Made by a program: the position numbers and the translations under genes. The notes under the pieces are model-generated. The model worked only from the letters and a program-made list of their open reading frames with translations. It was not told where the DNA came from and made no database searches. Positions 9,468-17,977 of a DNA stretch of 64,000 nt are shown in pieces. The stretch is from Bacteroidales bacterium (GTDB lineage Bacteria; Bacteroidota; Bacteroidia; Bacteroidales; F082), in assembly GCA_024400425.1 (NCBI GenBank), contig JAKSMV010000002.1, forward strand, positions 145,923 through 209,922, given 5' to 3'. The stretch's first letter is position 1, and every line of letters starts with the position of its first letter.

Positions 9468-10754
9468 ATGAACGCAGCAGAATACAAAGCCCGGATGCAG
9501 CAGAAGAAACAAAACCTGCTGTTGCCTGAAATACCACGCTACCGCCAGCTCACCGAGCAGCTTTACCAAGCGCTTCAGGGCGATGTGGTTTATGACCTCA
9601 TGAAACGCATCGGTGCCGACAAGATGGACGACCGCCACTTGCGCATCAAGATGGAAGGCGAAAGCCTGAGAGTGAGCGAAAGCGTCACGCCACATCTTTA
9701 CAATTTGCTTGAAGGCGTGAAGGAAGCGCTGAATTTCGAGCATCCCGTCGATTTCTTTGTCGTCAGCAGTTCCTCACTCAATGCGGGTGCCTATTGCTAT
9801 ACCTCCATCGACCCCGATAGCCCTTACATCGTGCAAATCAACTCAGCCTTGATTGACGTGATGAGCGAGAAGGAACTCTGCTCGGTGGTGGGTCACGAAC
9901 TGGGCCATCTTGCCGACGAAAACATGTTCCTGAAAGACATCATCAGTTTCGTGTTTCCGCCCGATCCGCAAACCGGAATGCCCAACCTGCCCTTGCCTTT
10001 GCGCTACAAGTTCTTCTTGTGGAAACAGATGAGCGAACTCTTCGCCGACCGCTATGGCTATCTCGCTGTGAAAGACCTTGATGCCTGCATCTCTTCTGAA
10101 TTCAAGCTGAAATCGGGACTGAAACTGGATAAGATGGAAGTCAACATTTCAGCGTTTATTGAGGAAAACCGAAACATTTTGGGACATTACATCAACGGTA
10201 AGGGTTTGAGCCTTAACGATGGTTACACGCATCCGGTCAGCCCAATCCGCATTGAGGCCCTCAACTTGTTTGCCAACGCGCGTACCGAGAAGGAACTCAA
10301 TGATCGAATGAATGTGCTCATCGATGCCATCGCGCGACTTAACACCGAGGAAATTGAGGACTACATGGTGTATTTCATGGCTTCGGCGGGACTCATCATG
10401 GCCAATGCCGACGGACAGGTCACACAGGAAGAAATCGAGCACATCTTGCTCTCCATGTCGAGCTATTACATGTTCCCGAAGTCGATTTTGGAACAAGTCA
10501 GTCAATGCGACTGCTACAAGATTTTCAACGAGAGTGTGCAAAGAATCTTGGACATCAATCCTGACATGAAAGCCGACTTGTTCAGTTATATCGTTAACCT
10601 GACGGTGACCGACCACAAGTTCGACCAAAAGGAACTCGACCTCATGTTCCAAATCGGGCATCAGACCTTTGGCTTCAGCGATGAAGTGATATTCAGTTTC
10701 CTTACCGCTGGCATCCGCCAAAACTTCATTCCATCCATCAGTTCGATAAGCTAA
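9468..10754 (+). CDS. M48-type zinc metallopeptidase with C-terminal TerB-like domain
   Basis: A 428-residue protein. The zinc site HELGH (about residues 143-147, in VVGHELGHLADE) and the third ligand in SELFADRYG (Glu near 190) are those of M48/Ste24-like peptidases. Unlike HtpX or Ste24 it has no evident membrane segments before the active site, so it looks soluble. From about residue 300 a TerB-like helical domain follows (MASAGLIMANADGQVTQEEIE, then NLTVTDHKFDQKELD), the same acidic pattern as in the upstream gene. The start is ATG 9468; an in-frame TTG at 9444 adds only eight residues with no domain content. Second gene of the cassette. The substrate is unknown; regulated proteolysis inside a signalling complex is an inference. 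Confidence 0.8.
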   Translation: MNAAEYKARMQQKKQNLLLPEIPRYRQLTEQLYQALQGDVVYDLMKRIGADKMDDRHLRIKMEGESLRVSESVTPHLYNLLEGVKEALNFEHPVDFFVVSSSSLNAGAYCYTSIDPDSPYIVQINSALIDVMSEKELCSVVGHELGHLADENMFLKDIISFVFPPDPQTGMPNLPLPLRYKFFLWKQMSELFADRYGYLAVKDLDACISSEFKLKSGLKLDKMEVNISAFIEENRNILGHYINGKGLSLNDGYTHPVSPIRIEALNLFANARTEKELNDRMNVLIDAIARLNTEEIEDYMVYFMASAGLIMANADGQVTQEEIEHILLSMSSYYMFPKSILEQVSQCDCYKIFNESVQRILDINPDMKADLFSYIVNLTVTDHKFDQKELDLMFQIGHQTFGFSDEVIFSFLTAGIRQNFIPSISSIS

Positions 10755-10827
10755 TTTTTGGTGGCAGGTGATGGGTGAATGGTGAAGGAGGGCATTTTAT
10801 AGTTTCAATTTTTACTGCAAATAAATC

Positions 10828-11634
10828 ATGGACAACCAGAGAACGCAAATACGCACACAGCAGCAAACCCAGCGAAAAACCAAGGCTGAGCAACATCCGT
10901 CCGACCTTCGGAAATGTCCGCATTGTGGTGCCGAAATCGACAAGACGGCTGAGTTTTGTCCACATTGCGGCAAGAAACTCGTTGACTACTGTACATTTTG
11001 CGGTGCGCCCATGGAATCTGGCGAAAGCGTGTGTGAGGAATGCGGCATGCCCGCCAACGGCGTAAAATGTCCCAATTGCGGCACTTTGAATGTGCGTTCC
11101 TATTGCCGCCATTGCAACACGGCCCTCACCAAGGCCGCTCAGCGTGCCATCGAAAAGGCCAAGCAAGACCCGAAAGTGCAGCAAGTGGCGGCACTCATCG
11201 ACCGCGCTGCCGAACTGGAGGCCTTGCTCGAAAAACAACAAGTTCTGGTCACCGAAGCAGAACAGCGTTTACTGGAACTCCTTGGCCAGCAAGCCGAGAC
11301 ATTCGATGCAGAGCAAGTCAAGGCGGAATATCAGCAAGTGGTGAAAGACATCAACCAGCTTTTTGACGAAATGCTACCTCCCGCTGGCAGCACACCGCAA
11401 GAACAATACAACTATTATTCGGCTCGCAAGGTCGCCATCGAAACTACTCGCAAGGTACATATCCATACCGAAGAAAAAGTCCGGACAGGCTGGGTGTGCA
11501 ACTATTGCGGCTGCTTCCACAATCAGCCCAGCGAATGTTGCGAACCATGGCGCGGCGGAACCTGGCAGTACGAAACCATCATTGTTGACAAGGATGTAGT
11601 GGAAACCACGAAGGAATACAAATACGAGGACTAA
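10828..11634 (+). CDS. Multi zinc-ribbon protein with central coiled coil
   Basis: A 268-residue protein with no signal peptide. The N-terminal 100 residues hold at least five CxxC knuckles (CPHCGAEI, CPHCGKKL, CTFCGAPM, CEECGMP, CPNCGTL, CRHCNTA) that pair into tandem zinc ribbons of the DZANK type. A charged, Gln-rich helical segment follows (about residues 108-185, AELEALLEKQQVLVTEAEQRLLELL), likely a coiled coil. A last cysteine cluster (WVCNYCGCFHNQPSECCEPW) could bind a further metal. It ends 3 bp before the kinase gene, so the two are almost certainly co-transcribed. No enzymatic motif is seen; an adaptor role within the cassette is an inference. Confidence 0.75.
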   Translation: MDNQRTQIRTQQQTQRKTKAEQHPSDLRKCPHCGAEIDKTAEFCPHCGKKLVDYCTFCGAPMESGESVCEECGMPANGVKCPNCGTLNVRSYCRHCNTALTKAAQRAIEKAKQDPKVQQVAALIDRAAELEALLEKQQVLVTEAEQRLLELLGQQAETFDAEQVKAEYQQVVKDINQLFDEMLPPAGSTPQEQYNYYSARKVAIETTRKVHIHTEEKVRTGWVCNYCGCFHNQPSECCEPWRGGTWQYETIIVDKDVVETTKEYKYED

Positions 11635-11637
11635 ATT

Positions 11638-14163
11638 ATGTCAGACCTTTCCGAACGATTGAAAAGCGCAAAGAAGCAGCCTCCACAAGGAACGGCAACG
11701 GCTCCACAAGGCACAGCAACGGCTCCGCAGTCTACTGCTACTGCTCCACAGGGTACGGCAACGGCCCCGCAAGGTGACACTTTGCACTGTGGGTCGCAAG
11801 CCGACATCATTGTAAGAGATGATGGCAAAGTGCTGAAAATCTATAAGGAAGGCTACACTTTCAACGCATCCGTCCTTCCTTTGGTGAAGCAGTTGTGCGG
11901 CAAAGGCTACCTCATCGACCTCTACGATTTTGGCACCATGGACTACCAGGGCGAGCAGCGTTGCTTCGAACTGATGCAACATTGTCCGAAAGGGGCGGTG
12001 AGCGATTTCAACCTGAAAGGCAACAAGGATGCCATCATGAAAATCGCCTTGAAGACGGCCATGGCGCTCGACCAATGTCATCGTTTGGGTTTCATTCACA
12101 AGGATGTGAAACCAGCCAACATATTGGTTAACAACGAATCGACTTGGGACTGCCTTCTTTGCGATTTCGGCATTGCCGATATCCTCGACCACGGCAAGGT
12201 ACAGACTTTGCAGAGCCGGACTCCCATTTATGCCGCGCCTGAAGTCTATGGCCCTGCCAGCACGGTCATTATCGACAATAAGACCTACTGCAACCTGACC
12301 CCCGCCGCCGATTTCTACTCATTGGGCATGACCATTCTCAGCCTTTGGTATGGCGAATCGGCTTTCCGCGCCAAGGAAACGCTGATGGCCATGCAGAAAG
12401 CCCACGACGGTATCGTGGTGCCAACCGACATGCCCGAACCTCTGTTTACCATTACGCGTGGACTGCTGACCCGTGACCCAGCCCATCGTTGGGGCTTGAA
12501 ACAGATTCAGGATTTCGTCAAAGGAAAGAAAGTTGAGATTTTCGACGAGACCAAGGCTAAAGGTCTCAATATCATATATAATAGTAGTAAAAACCAAATT
12601 GCACACACTCCCGAAGAACTGGCCGCTTTCATGGTTGAAGATGCCGATTTGGCTAAGAAATTCCTTTATAGCGGCAAAATCAGCAAGTGGCTTGAGTATT
12701 GCCCTGAAGTGCAAGTCGAAATCGAAAAGATTGTCGAAGAGGACTATCCCGACGACGAAAACATGGGCTTTTTGGCTGCCGTCCACACGCTGAATCCTTT
12801 CTACGACCTCAACCTTTGCTGCGACACCAAGCATCCCGACTATGCCATGACTGGCGAAGTCATTGGGCGTTTGCTCAACAAGGTGTATTATCTCTATTTC
12901 ACGAAGAACAACGCCGATGACGACGCGCTTTTGAGCGATTTCGACGGGGCGAAAGCTGAAAAGATTTATGGCCCTGAGTTGGCGTACAACATCGTTTGGA
13001 GTTTCCAGAATGGTGGCGATGCCGACTACCTGCCTTGGTTTTTCGACCACAAGGGAAATCGTTTTGCAAAACAGCGCAAATGGTTCGGTTACTGCGTTAC
13101 TCCTTCAAAAGACGATGAGAAAAAAGCCGGTCCGAAGGACAGAAACTATAAGGATCAAGTAGCGATGATGAAAGCCATCGTCGGCTATGGCGCAACGCCG
13201 GAATATCGTCTTTCGCGCATAGGCCAGGTGCTGAAGAATCTCGATGATTTTCTGAAAGCTCCGAAAAAGGAACTGGAATATGACTTGCAGAACGACAAGG
13301 GCTTGCGCGGTTGGCTTGCGGTGCAATATCACGAAGACCCCAATGCCGACTTTAAACCAAAATATGCTTACGAGAAGCTTTTGGAGCAATATGTGCAAGC
13401 CTTGGGTGTGGCCGATACTGACAACGAAAACTTCGAGAGGTTCATCGAAGCACGCACCGAGGCTCAATCCGTTTCGGACAATGCCAAGAGCAAGATCAAG
13501 CGCAATTGGGCGCGTAGCGTCATCCAAAAGTTGCTTGCCGGTTCGGCTCTTTTATTGGCTGTTTTCCTGCTCATAGTCATCATTCAAAGTCTTATCGCCT
13601 CCCATACTGTCAGTACGGATGCCATTAAATTTAAAAGCGCATTCTACATTTTGGGAGCGGTGGCGGCTGTTGTCTCGTTTTTCATTTTTGATAGCGACGG
13701 TTGTCTCCTGCCGATTATTGTGGGTGGCATTACATCAGCCGTCATCTTGCTGTTGATAAAGTTTTTAGGTCAGTATATTGTCTGGATTTATGGTTTGGTC
13801 GTCTTGGCAGCCATTGTGTTTTTCAGCATCAAGACGCTTTTTGACTTCAGTCCGTTTGTGCGTGACGCAAAATCCGTAGCGAATCCTGGCTTTGAGGAAC
13901 TTACGCTTGAACCTTTATATTTCGCTTTCAACGACGAGAGACATTTTGATTCCTCGCTCAATGGTGTCGTTGATGGCAAATCGATAGAATATTGGAAACT
14001 CGACTTGCAAGACCGATGGAAGTGGGTCGGCATTTTCATTGGTGTCGTGTTGATATTGTGTGCTTTGAGTCGTTTGCTGCCCAATGACACCCCGAAAATA
14101 AAAGGTGAGACCGAGACGACCATCGTTAATGATTCGATAAATGTAGGAGAACTGGAAAAATGA
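11638..14163 (+). CDS. Membrane-anchored Ser/Thr protein kinase
   Basis: An 841-residue Hanks-type kinase. After a Pro/Ala/Thr repeat at the N-terminus (residues 15-47) comes the kinase domain: ATP-binding Lys in VLKIYK, catalytic loop FIHKDVKPANILV (near residue 153, Asp and Asn present), metal-binding DFGIAD (near 176), and TPIYAAPEVYG as the APE end of the activation segment. The glycine loop (HCGSQADIIV) is degenerate. All catalytic residues are present, so activity is likely. The middle region, about residues 300-620, is unassigned. Several hydrophobic segments from about residue 632 to 730 and one near 797 anchor it in the inner membrane. Its last codons overlap the AAA+ gene by 4 bp (ATGA). 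Kinase, FHA reader and PP2C phosphatase lie in one operon, so they probably act on shared substrates. Confidence 0.9.
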   Translation: MSDLSERLKSAKKQPPQGTATAPQGTATAPQSTATAPQGTATAPQGDTLHCGSQADIIVRDDGKVLKIYKEGYTFNASVLPLVKQLCGKGYLIDLYDFGTMDYQGEQRCFELMQHCPKGAVSDFNLKGNKDAIMKIALKTAMALDQCHRLGFIHKDVKPANILVNNESTWDCLLCDFGIADILDHGKVQTLQSRTPIYAAPEVYGPASTVIIDNKTYCNLTPAADFYSLGMTILSLWYGESAFRAKETLMAMQKAHDGIVVPTDMPEPLFTITRGLLTRDPAHRWGLKQIQDFVKGKKVEIFDETKAKGLNIIYNSSKNQIAHTPEELAAFMVEDADLAKKFLYSGKISKWLEYCPEVQVEIEKIVEEDYPDDENMGFLAAVHTLNPFYDLNLCCDTKHPDYAMTGEVIGRLLNKVYYLYFTKNNADDDALLSDFDGAKAEKIYGPELAYNIVWSFQNGGDADYLPWFFDHKGNRFAKQRKWFGYCVTPSKDDEKKAGPKDRNYKDQVAMMKAIVGYGATPEYRLSRIGQVLKNLDDFLKAPKKELEYDLQNDKGLRGWLAVQYHEDPNADFKPKYAYEKLLEQYVQALGVADTDNENFERFIEARTEAQSVSDNAKSKIKRNWARSVIQKLLAGSALLLAVFLLIVIIQSLIASHTVSTDAIKFKSAFYILGAVAAVVSFFIFDSDGCLLPIIVGGITSAVILLLIKFLGQYIVWIYGLVVLAAIVFFSIKTLFDFSPFVRDAKSVANPGFEELTLEPLYFAFNDERHFDSSLNGVVDGKSIEYWKLDLQDRWKWVGIFIGVVLILCALSRLLPNDTPKIKGETETTIVNDSINVGELEK
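11680..11778 (+). repeat. In-frame 21-bp tandem repeat in the kinase N-terminus
   Basis: Four 21-bp units plus a partial fifth encode the heptad APQGTAT (one unit reads APQSTAT). The third unit has diverged at the DNA level while keeping the reading frame. The segment encodes a flexible, Thr-rich linker ahead of the kinase domain. Because the unit is a multiple of three, copy-number changes would not break the frame. Confidence 0.9.
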
Positions 14164-16646
14164 AAACATGTGAACATTGCCATACGCCAAACCGCGATGA
14201 AGCCAAGTTCTGCAAACATTGCGGCGAAGCTTTCCAAACATCAGCGAAGCAGATGTTTAAGGAGTTTTTTGCCAAAGATGATTTGTTTGGCGAGATAGAA
14301 AAGTTCAGGGATAGGGCCAATGTCGCTTCGCAACTCAAGAAAAACGGTGCCAATGTGCATATACAGATGGATGCCGTCATTTTGGGCAAGGCTGGAACGG
14401 GCAAGCGTTTCATGGTCGATAGGCTTTTCGAAATCTTGCTCAAGGCGGGCATGGTGAGCCAGCCGAAGCCTAAAGTCGTTGATGCTGCCGATTTCAAGAT
14501 TTGGATGGACAAGTTCGATGAGCATCTTGACGAAGTCAAGGAGGGCGTTTTGGTGCTGACCAATGTGCAGAAACTTCTGCCTAATGGCGATGCCAACGAT
14601 GTGAACGATCTCGACCGCTTGTTTTCGCGTATGCGCAACAATGCTAGCAAGATGCCTTTCGTTTTCATGACTGGTTTGAGTCGTGGCTTGGAGGAGTTCC
14701 TTTCCAGCAACCCCGATGCGGCTTCCTTGTTCGAGTTCCGTTTCGTCCTGAAGCCTTTCGACGAAAAGGCCTTGACGCAAATCTGCGCCCTTTCGTTGAA
14801 GGAAAAATACAAGTTGACTCTGTCGCCCGAAGCGGCCAAAAAGTTGCAGTCGCATTTCGAATGGTTTTTGCGCAAGGGCGAAGGCACCGAAAGCAATGGC
14901 CATTTGGCCGACGCCAAGGCCGAAGAATTGGCGATAAGTGCTTTGAGCAGAGGAAGTCAACAAGTTGACGAGCAAGATATTAAAGGCGAAATATTCGTGC
15001 CGCGCACCGAAGCCGAGATTTGGAAGGAACTTGATGATTTCATCGGCCTGCAAAGTGTGAAAGACGAGATTCATAAAATCATTGACAATATCAGGGAAAC
15101 CCAACGCGAAAGCGGTCCCGATGCCAAGTTGCGCATCAGCGACCACTATGTGTTTTCGGGCAATCCCGGAACGGGAAAGACGACCATTGCGCGCATCTTT
15201 GCCGACATTCTCGGGGCTTTGGGCGTGTTGCCTAAAGGTCAGTATGTCGAAGTGGCGGGTAAGGACTTGATTTCCGACGTTGTGGGTGGCACTGAACGAA
15301 ACGTTCAGGAAGCCGTTGACCGCGCCATGGGCGGCGTGCTTTTCATCGACGAAGCCTACGGCCTCAACGACGGACAGTTTGGCAAGGCTGGCATTGACAA
15401 ACTGGTGCCGATTTTGGAAAACAGGAAGGGTGAATTCGTGTGTATCGCCGCTGGTTATCGTGATGAGATGAAGGAATTCCTGAAAATGAATCCGGGTCTG
15501 CCTTCGCGTTTCAAGAAACAGATTGCTTTCCCCGATTATAACGCCACCGAGTTGGAACTGATTTTCAGAAGCATGGCCAAAAAACGCGGCCTTACTTTCA
15601 GCAACGAGGCCGACGAGAAGATGCACATCGAATTTGAGAATATGTATAACCGTCGCAGCGAGACCTTTGGCAACGCTCGCGATGTGCGTAATTTCCTTGA
15701 TGCAGCCATTGAAAGACGTGGTGTCAGATTGCGCACGATGAGCGATGCTGAGGTTGCACAGGAAGGCAAATGGTTGACCTACGACGATATTGCGGGTGAA
15801 AGCGCGCGCAATTCATTTGACATAAAAGAGGTGATGAAAGAGCTTGATGCCTTGGTGGGTTTGGAAAGTGTCAAGGAAAGTCTGAACGACCTGGCCGTCA
15901 CCATTCGGCGCGAACAGCAGCTGGCGCAACGCAAGAACCGTACCCCTAAAATCACCTTGAGCCACTACCTGTTTTTGGGCAATCCGGGTACGGGCAAGAC
16001 CACCGTGGCCCGACTGATGGGCAAGATTCTCTGCTCGTTGGGTGTCATCCCGACTGCCGATGTCTATGAAGTGACCCGCGACGACCTTGTGTCGCATTTT
16101 GTGGGCGAAACGGCACTGAAAACCAAGGAAGTGGTGATGAAAGCCATGGGCGGCGTGCTCTTCATCGATGAAGCTTATTCGCTTTGCTCTGGCGGTGCTG
16201 GTGATTATGGCCCCGAGTGCATCAACACCTTGGTGCCGCTGCTCGAAAACCACAAGGGCAAGTTCGTCTGTATTGCCGCTGGTTACACGCGCGAGATGAA
16301 TGAATTTCTCAACCAGAACTCAGGCCTCAAATCGCGTTTCGACGAAACCATCATCTTTGAAGATTACGATGTTGACGACTTGGAAAAGATTTTCGTTTCG
16401 ATGGCCACAAAGAAGGAATACATCATCGCTGAGGATGCCGAAGCTGCCATTCACGATTTGTTTGTGCGTGTCTATGCCTCGCGCGACAGGAATTTCGGCA
16501 ATGGCCGCACTGTCCGCAAAGCCTTGGATAAGGCCGTCAAAAACCTCTCGAAACGCACGGCTTTCGACGATTCGCTCGACGACGATGCCTTGATGACCCT
16601 CACTGCTGCCGATATCAATAACATTAAATTAGAGGAGATAATGTGA
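14160..16646 (+). CDS. Zinc-ribbon AAA+ ATPase of the CbbX/CfxQ type, three AAA modules
   Basis: An 828-residue cytoplasmic protein. Residues 1-25 form a zinc ribbon (CEHCHTPNRDEAKFCKHCG). Three AAA modules follow. The first is degenerate: Walker A GKAGTGKR near residue 76 and a Walker B-like GVLVLTNVQKLL with no acidic pair. The second (GNPGTGKTT near 334, GGVLFIDEAYGL) and third (GNPGTGKTT near 607, GGVLFIDEAYSL) are intact and closely related to CbbX and SpoVK ATPases, including the EFLxxNxGLxSRF sensor region. CbbX proteins remodel partner complexes using ATP. The gene overlaps the kinase gene by 4 bp and the FHA gene by 1 bp, so translation is probably coupled. The target here is unknown; remodelling of the kinase, FHA or TerB partners is an inference. 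Confidence 0.88.
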   Translation: MKTCEHCHTPNRDEAKFCKHCGEAFQTSAKQMFKEFFAKDDLFGEIEKFRDRANVASQLKKNGANVHIQMDAVILGKAGTGKRFMVDRLFEILLKAGMVSQPKPKVVDAADFKIWMDKFDEHLDEVKEGVLVLTNVQKLLPNGDANDVNDLDRLFSRMRNNASKMPFVFMTGLSRGLEEFLSSNPDAASLFEFRFVLKPFDEKALTQICALSLKEKYKLTLSPEAAKKLQSHFEWFLRKGEGTESNGHLADAKAEELAISALSRGSQQVDEQDIKGEIFVPRTEAEIWKELDDFIGLQSVKDEIHKIIDNIRETQRESGPDAKLRISDHYVFSGNPGTGKTTIARIFADILGALGVLPKGQYVEVAGKDLISDVVGGTERNVQEAVDRAMGGVLFIDEAYGLNDGQFGKAGIDKLVPILENRKGEFVCIAAGYRDEMKEFLKMNPGLPSRFKKQIAFPDYNATELELIFRSMAKKRGLTFSNEADEKMHIEFENMYNRRSETFGNARDVRNFLDAAIERRGVRLRTMSDAEVAQEGKWLTYDDIAGESARNSFDIKEVMKELDALVGLESVKESLNDLAVTIRREQQLAQRKNRTPKITLSHYLFLGNPGTGKTTVARLMGKILCSLGVIPTADVYEVTRDDLVSHFVGETALKTKEVVMKAMGGVLFIDEAYSLCSGGAGDYGPECINTLVPLLENHKGKFVCIAAGYTREMNEFLNQNSGLKSRFDETIIFEDYDVDDLEKIFVSMATKKEYIIAEDAEAAIHDLFVRVYASRDRNFGNGRTVRKALDKAVKNLSKRTAFDDSLDDDALMTLTAADINNIKLEEIM

Positions 16647-17140
16647 TGAAGTGTCCGTTTTGCAAAGCAATGATTGACGATGACAGCCGCTACTGCGACC
16701 AATGCGGTAAGGAACTGCATTTTTGCCCCGAATGTGGCCAGCCGAAAAGAGGAACGGAATGCCCAGCTTGCGGTGCCGATTTGATTTCGGCTGAAGCATT
16801 TTTCAATGTTGGTGGAACAGAATCCAAACCTGAACCAAAAGAACAGCAAGCTGCAAATCCGACACATGAAATGACCATGGCGGGCGATGGCTTTAACCTG
16901 AAATTGAAAGAAGGCATCTTTGGCCGCACCACGGGAATCTATCCCGAATTTGGCAGTTCCATCTACATTTCAGGCACTCATGGTGAGCTGCGTTGCCTTG
17001 ACGGACAATGGCAAATCCGCGATTTGGGTAGCCACAACGGGACTTTCGTCAATGGCGTGAAGCTGACCCCAAATATTTGGGTTGACCTGCATGTTGGTGA
17101 TAATCTGAAAATAGCAACCACACATCTTATACTGAAATGA
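16646..17140 (+). CDS. Zinc-ribbon and FHA-domain protein
   Basis: A 164-residue protein. The N-terminus has four CxxC knuckles (CPFCKAM, CDQCGKE, CPECGQP, CPACGADL) giving two zinc ribbons. After a short linker rich in Pro and Glu, residues 80-164 form an FHA domain: GRTTG at the first phosphopeptide loop, SGTHGEL, and SHNGTFVNGVKL, the classic S/H/N-G signature. FHA domains bind phosphothreonine, so this is the expected reader of the kinase two genes upstream. The start is ATG 16646, which shares its A with the AAA+ stop codon and follows an AGGAG ribosome site; a GTG three bases earlier is possible. The gene overlaps the PP2C gene by 4 bp. Confidence 0.9.
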   Translation: MKCPFCKAMIDDDSRYCDQCGKELHFCPECGQPKRGTECPACGADLISAEAFFNVGGTESKPEPKEQQAANPTHEMTMAGDGFNLKLKEGIFGRTTGIYPEFGSSIYISGTHGELRCLDGQWQIRDLGSHNGTFVNGVKLTPNIWVDLHVGDNLKIATTHLILK

Positions 17141-17886
17141 CGAAGCTGGAAATTGAAGCCATTAGCGGAAAAGGCTTGAAGCGTGACAACAACGAAGACA
17201 TGATTTCGGTAAGTGGCATCTTGCTGCGCGACGACAACATGGTTTTGCCCGTTGAGTTTGGCGACGACTCCTGTTTTTACCTTCTCCTTGCCGATGGCAT
17301 GGGCGGCCACGAACACGGCGAACGCGCCAGTCAAATGCTGCTCGAACATCTCAAAGATTTCTTCCTCGTAAATGATTTCAATGAAAAGGATTTTGAAAAG
17401 GAAATTTGCGATAGCGTTTTGGCATTCAGTCGTTTTATGAATAATCAAGCTTCGGAGGAAGGACAGATTCGTCCGATGGGTTGCACGCTAACGGGTGTAG
17501 TGTGGCTGAAAGGCAAGACCTACGTTCTGAATGCAGGCGACAGCCGAACCTACCGTTTCCGCAACGGCACTTTGAGGCAACTCACCATCGACGAAACGGA
17601 ACGCGGTCTTTCGGGCAATCCCAACGACAGCAAATATCTGGTGAATTGCATTGGTGGCGGCTGCAATGGCACTTTGACTTTGATTGACATCACCGACCGT
17701 CTTCGCGTTGGCGACCAATTACTTATTTGTTCCGATGGCCTTACCGACATGGCTACTGACGAGGAAATTGAATCCGTCCTGTCGCAAAGCCAGCAACCTG
17801 CCACTGACCTTTACGACCTCGCATGTCGCAATGGCGGTGCCGACAACATCAGCGTGATTTGCGCGAAGATGGTTGAAATCGGGTAG
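17137..17886 (+). CDS. PP2C family protein Ser/Thr phosphatase
   Basis: A 249-residue soluble phosphatase. All metal-binding motifs of the PPM/PP2C family are present: RDNNED near residue 17, LADGMGGHEHGE near 50, GDSRTYRF near 133, CSDGLTDM near 198 and ADNISVI near 236. It should dephosphorylate Ser/Thr on proteins modified by the kinase encoded upstream. It is the last gene of the cassette and overlaps the FHA gene (ATGA). Its 3' end faces the DUF3109 gene, with a palindromic repeat in the 82-bp gap. Confidence 0.93.
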   Translation: MTKLEIEAISGKGLKRDNNEDMISVSGILLRDDNMVLPVEFGDDSCFYLLLADGMGGHEHGERASQMLLEHLKDFFLVNDFNEKDFEKEICDSVLAFSRFMNNQASEEGQIRPMGCTLTGVVWLKGKTYVLNAGDSRTYRFRNGTLRQLTIDETERGLSGNPNDSKYLVNCIGGGCNGTLTLIDITDRLRVGDQLLICSDGLTDMATDEEIESVLSQSQQPATDLYDLACRNGGADNISVICAKMVEIG

Positions 17887-17895
17887 AATCGGAAT

Positions 17896-17977
17896 TTTTA
17901 TCAGATTTTTTTCAACTTGTAGAGACGCGCCATGGCACGTCTCTACGGAGTAGAATTGATATCTTTTATCAGATTTT
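17896..17977. repeat. 14-bp direct repeat flanking palindrome copy 3
   Basis: TTTTATCAGATTTT occurs exactly at 17896-17909 and again at 17964-17977, on either side of the palindromic repeat. The second copy overlaps the last codons of the minus-strand DUF3109 gene. The arrangement resembles a target duplication around an inserted element, but the copies lie 9-17 bp from the palindrome ends, so a local duplication is equally possible. Confidence 0.6.
17919..17946. repeat. Dispersed palindromic repeat, copy 3
   Basis: Same 28-bp unit as at 1925 and 23415, including the single A in the right arm. It lies between two convergent genes, where a hairpin could help stop transcription from either side. 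Confidence 0.85.

Noticed and set aside
11680..11778. Regular 21-bp repeats as a possible CRISPR array
   Set aside because: The units are contiguous, without unique spacers, and encode an in-frame heptad inside the kinase gene.
11638..17886. Kinase-FHA-phosphatase set as part of a type VI secretion locus
   Set aside because: No Tss structural genes, VgrG, Hcp or ClpV are present anywhere in the window, and the AAA+ protein is of the CbbX type.
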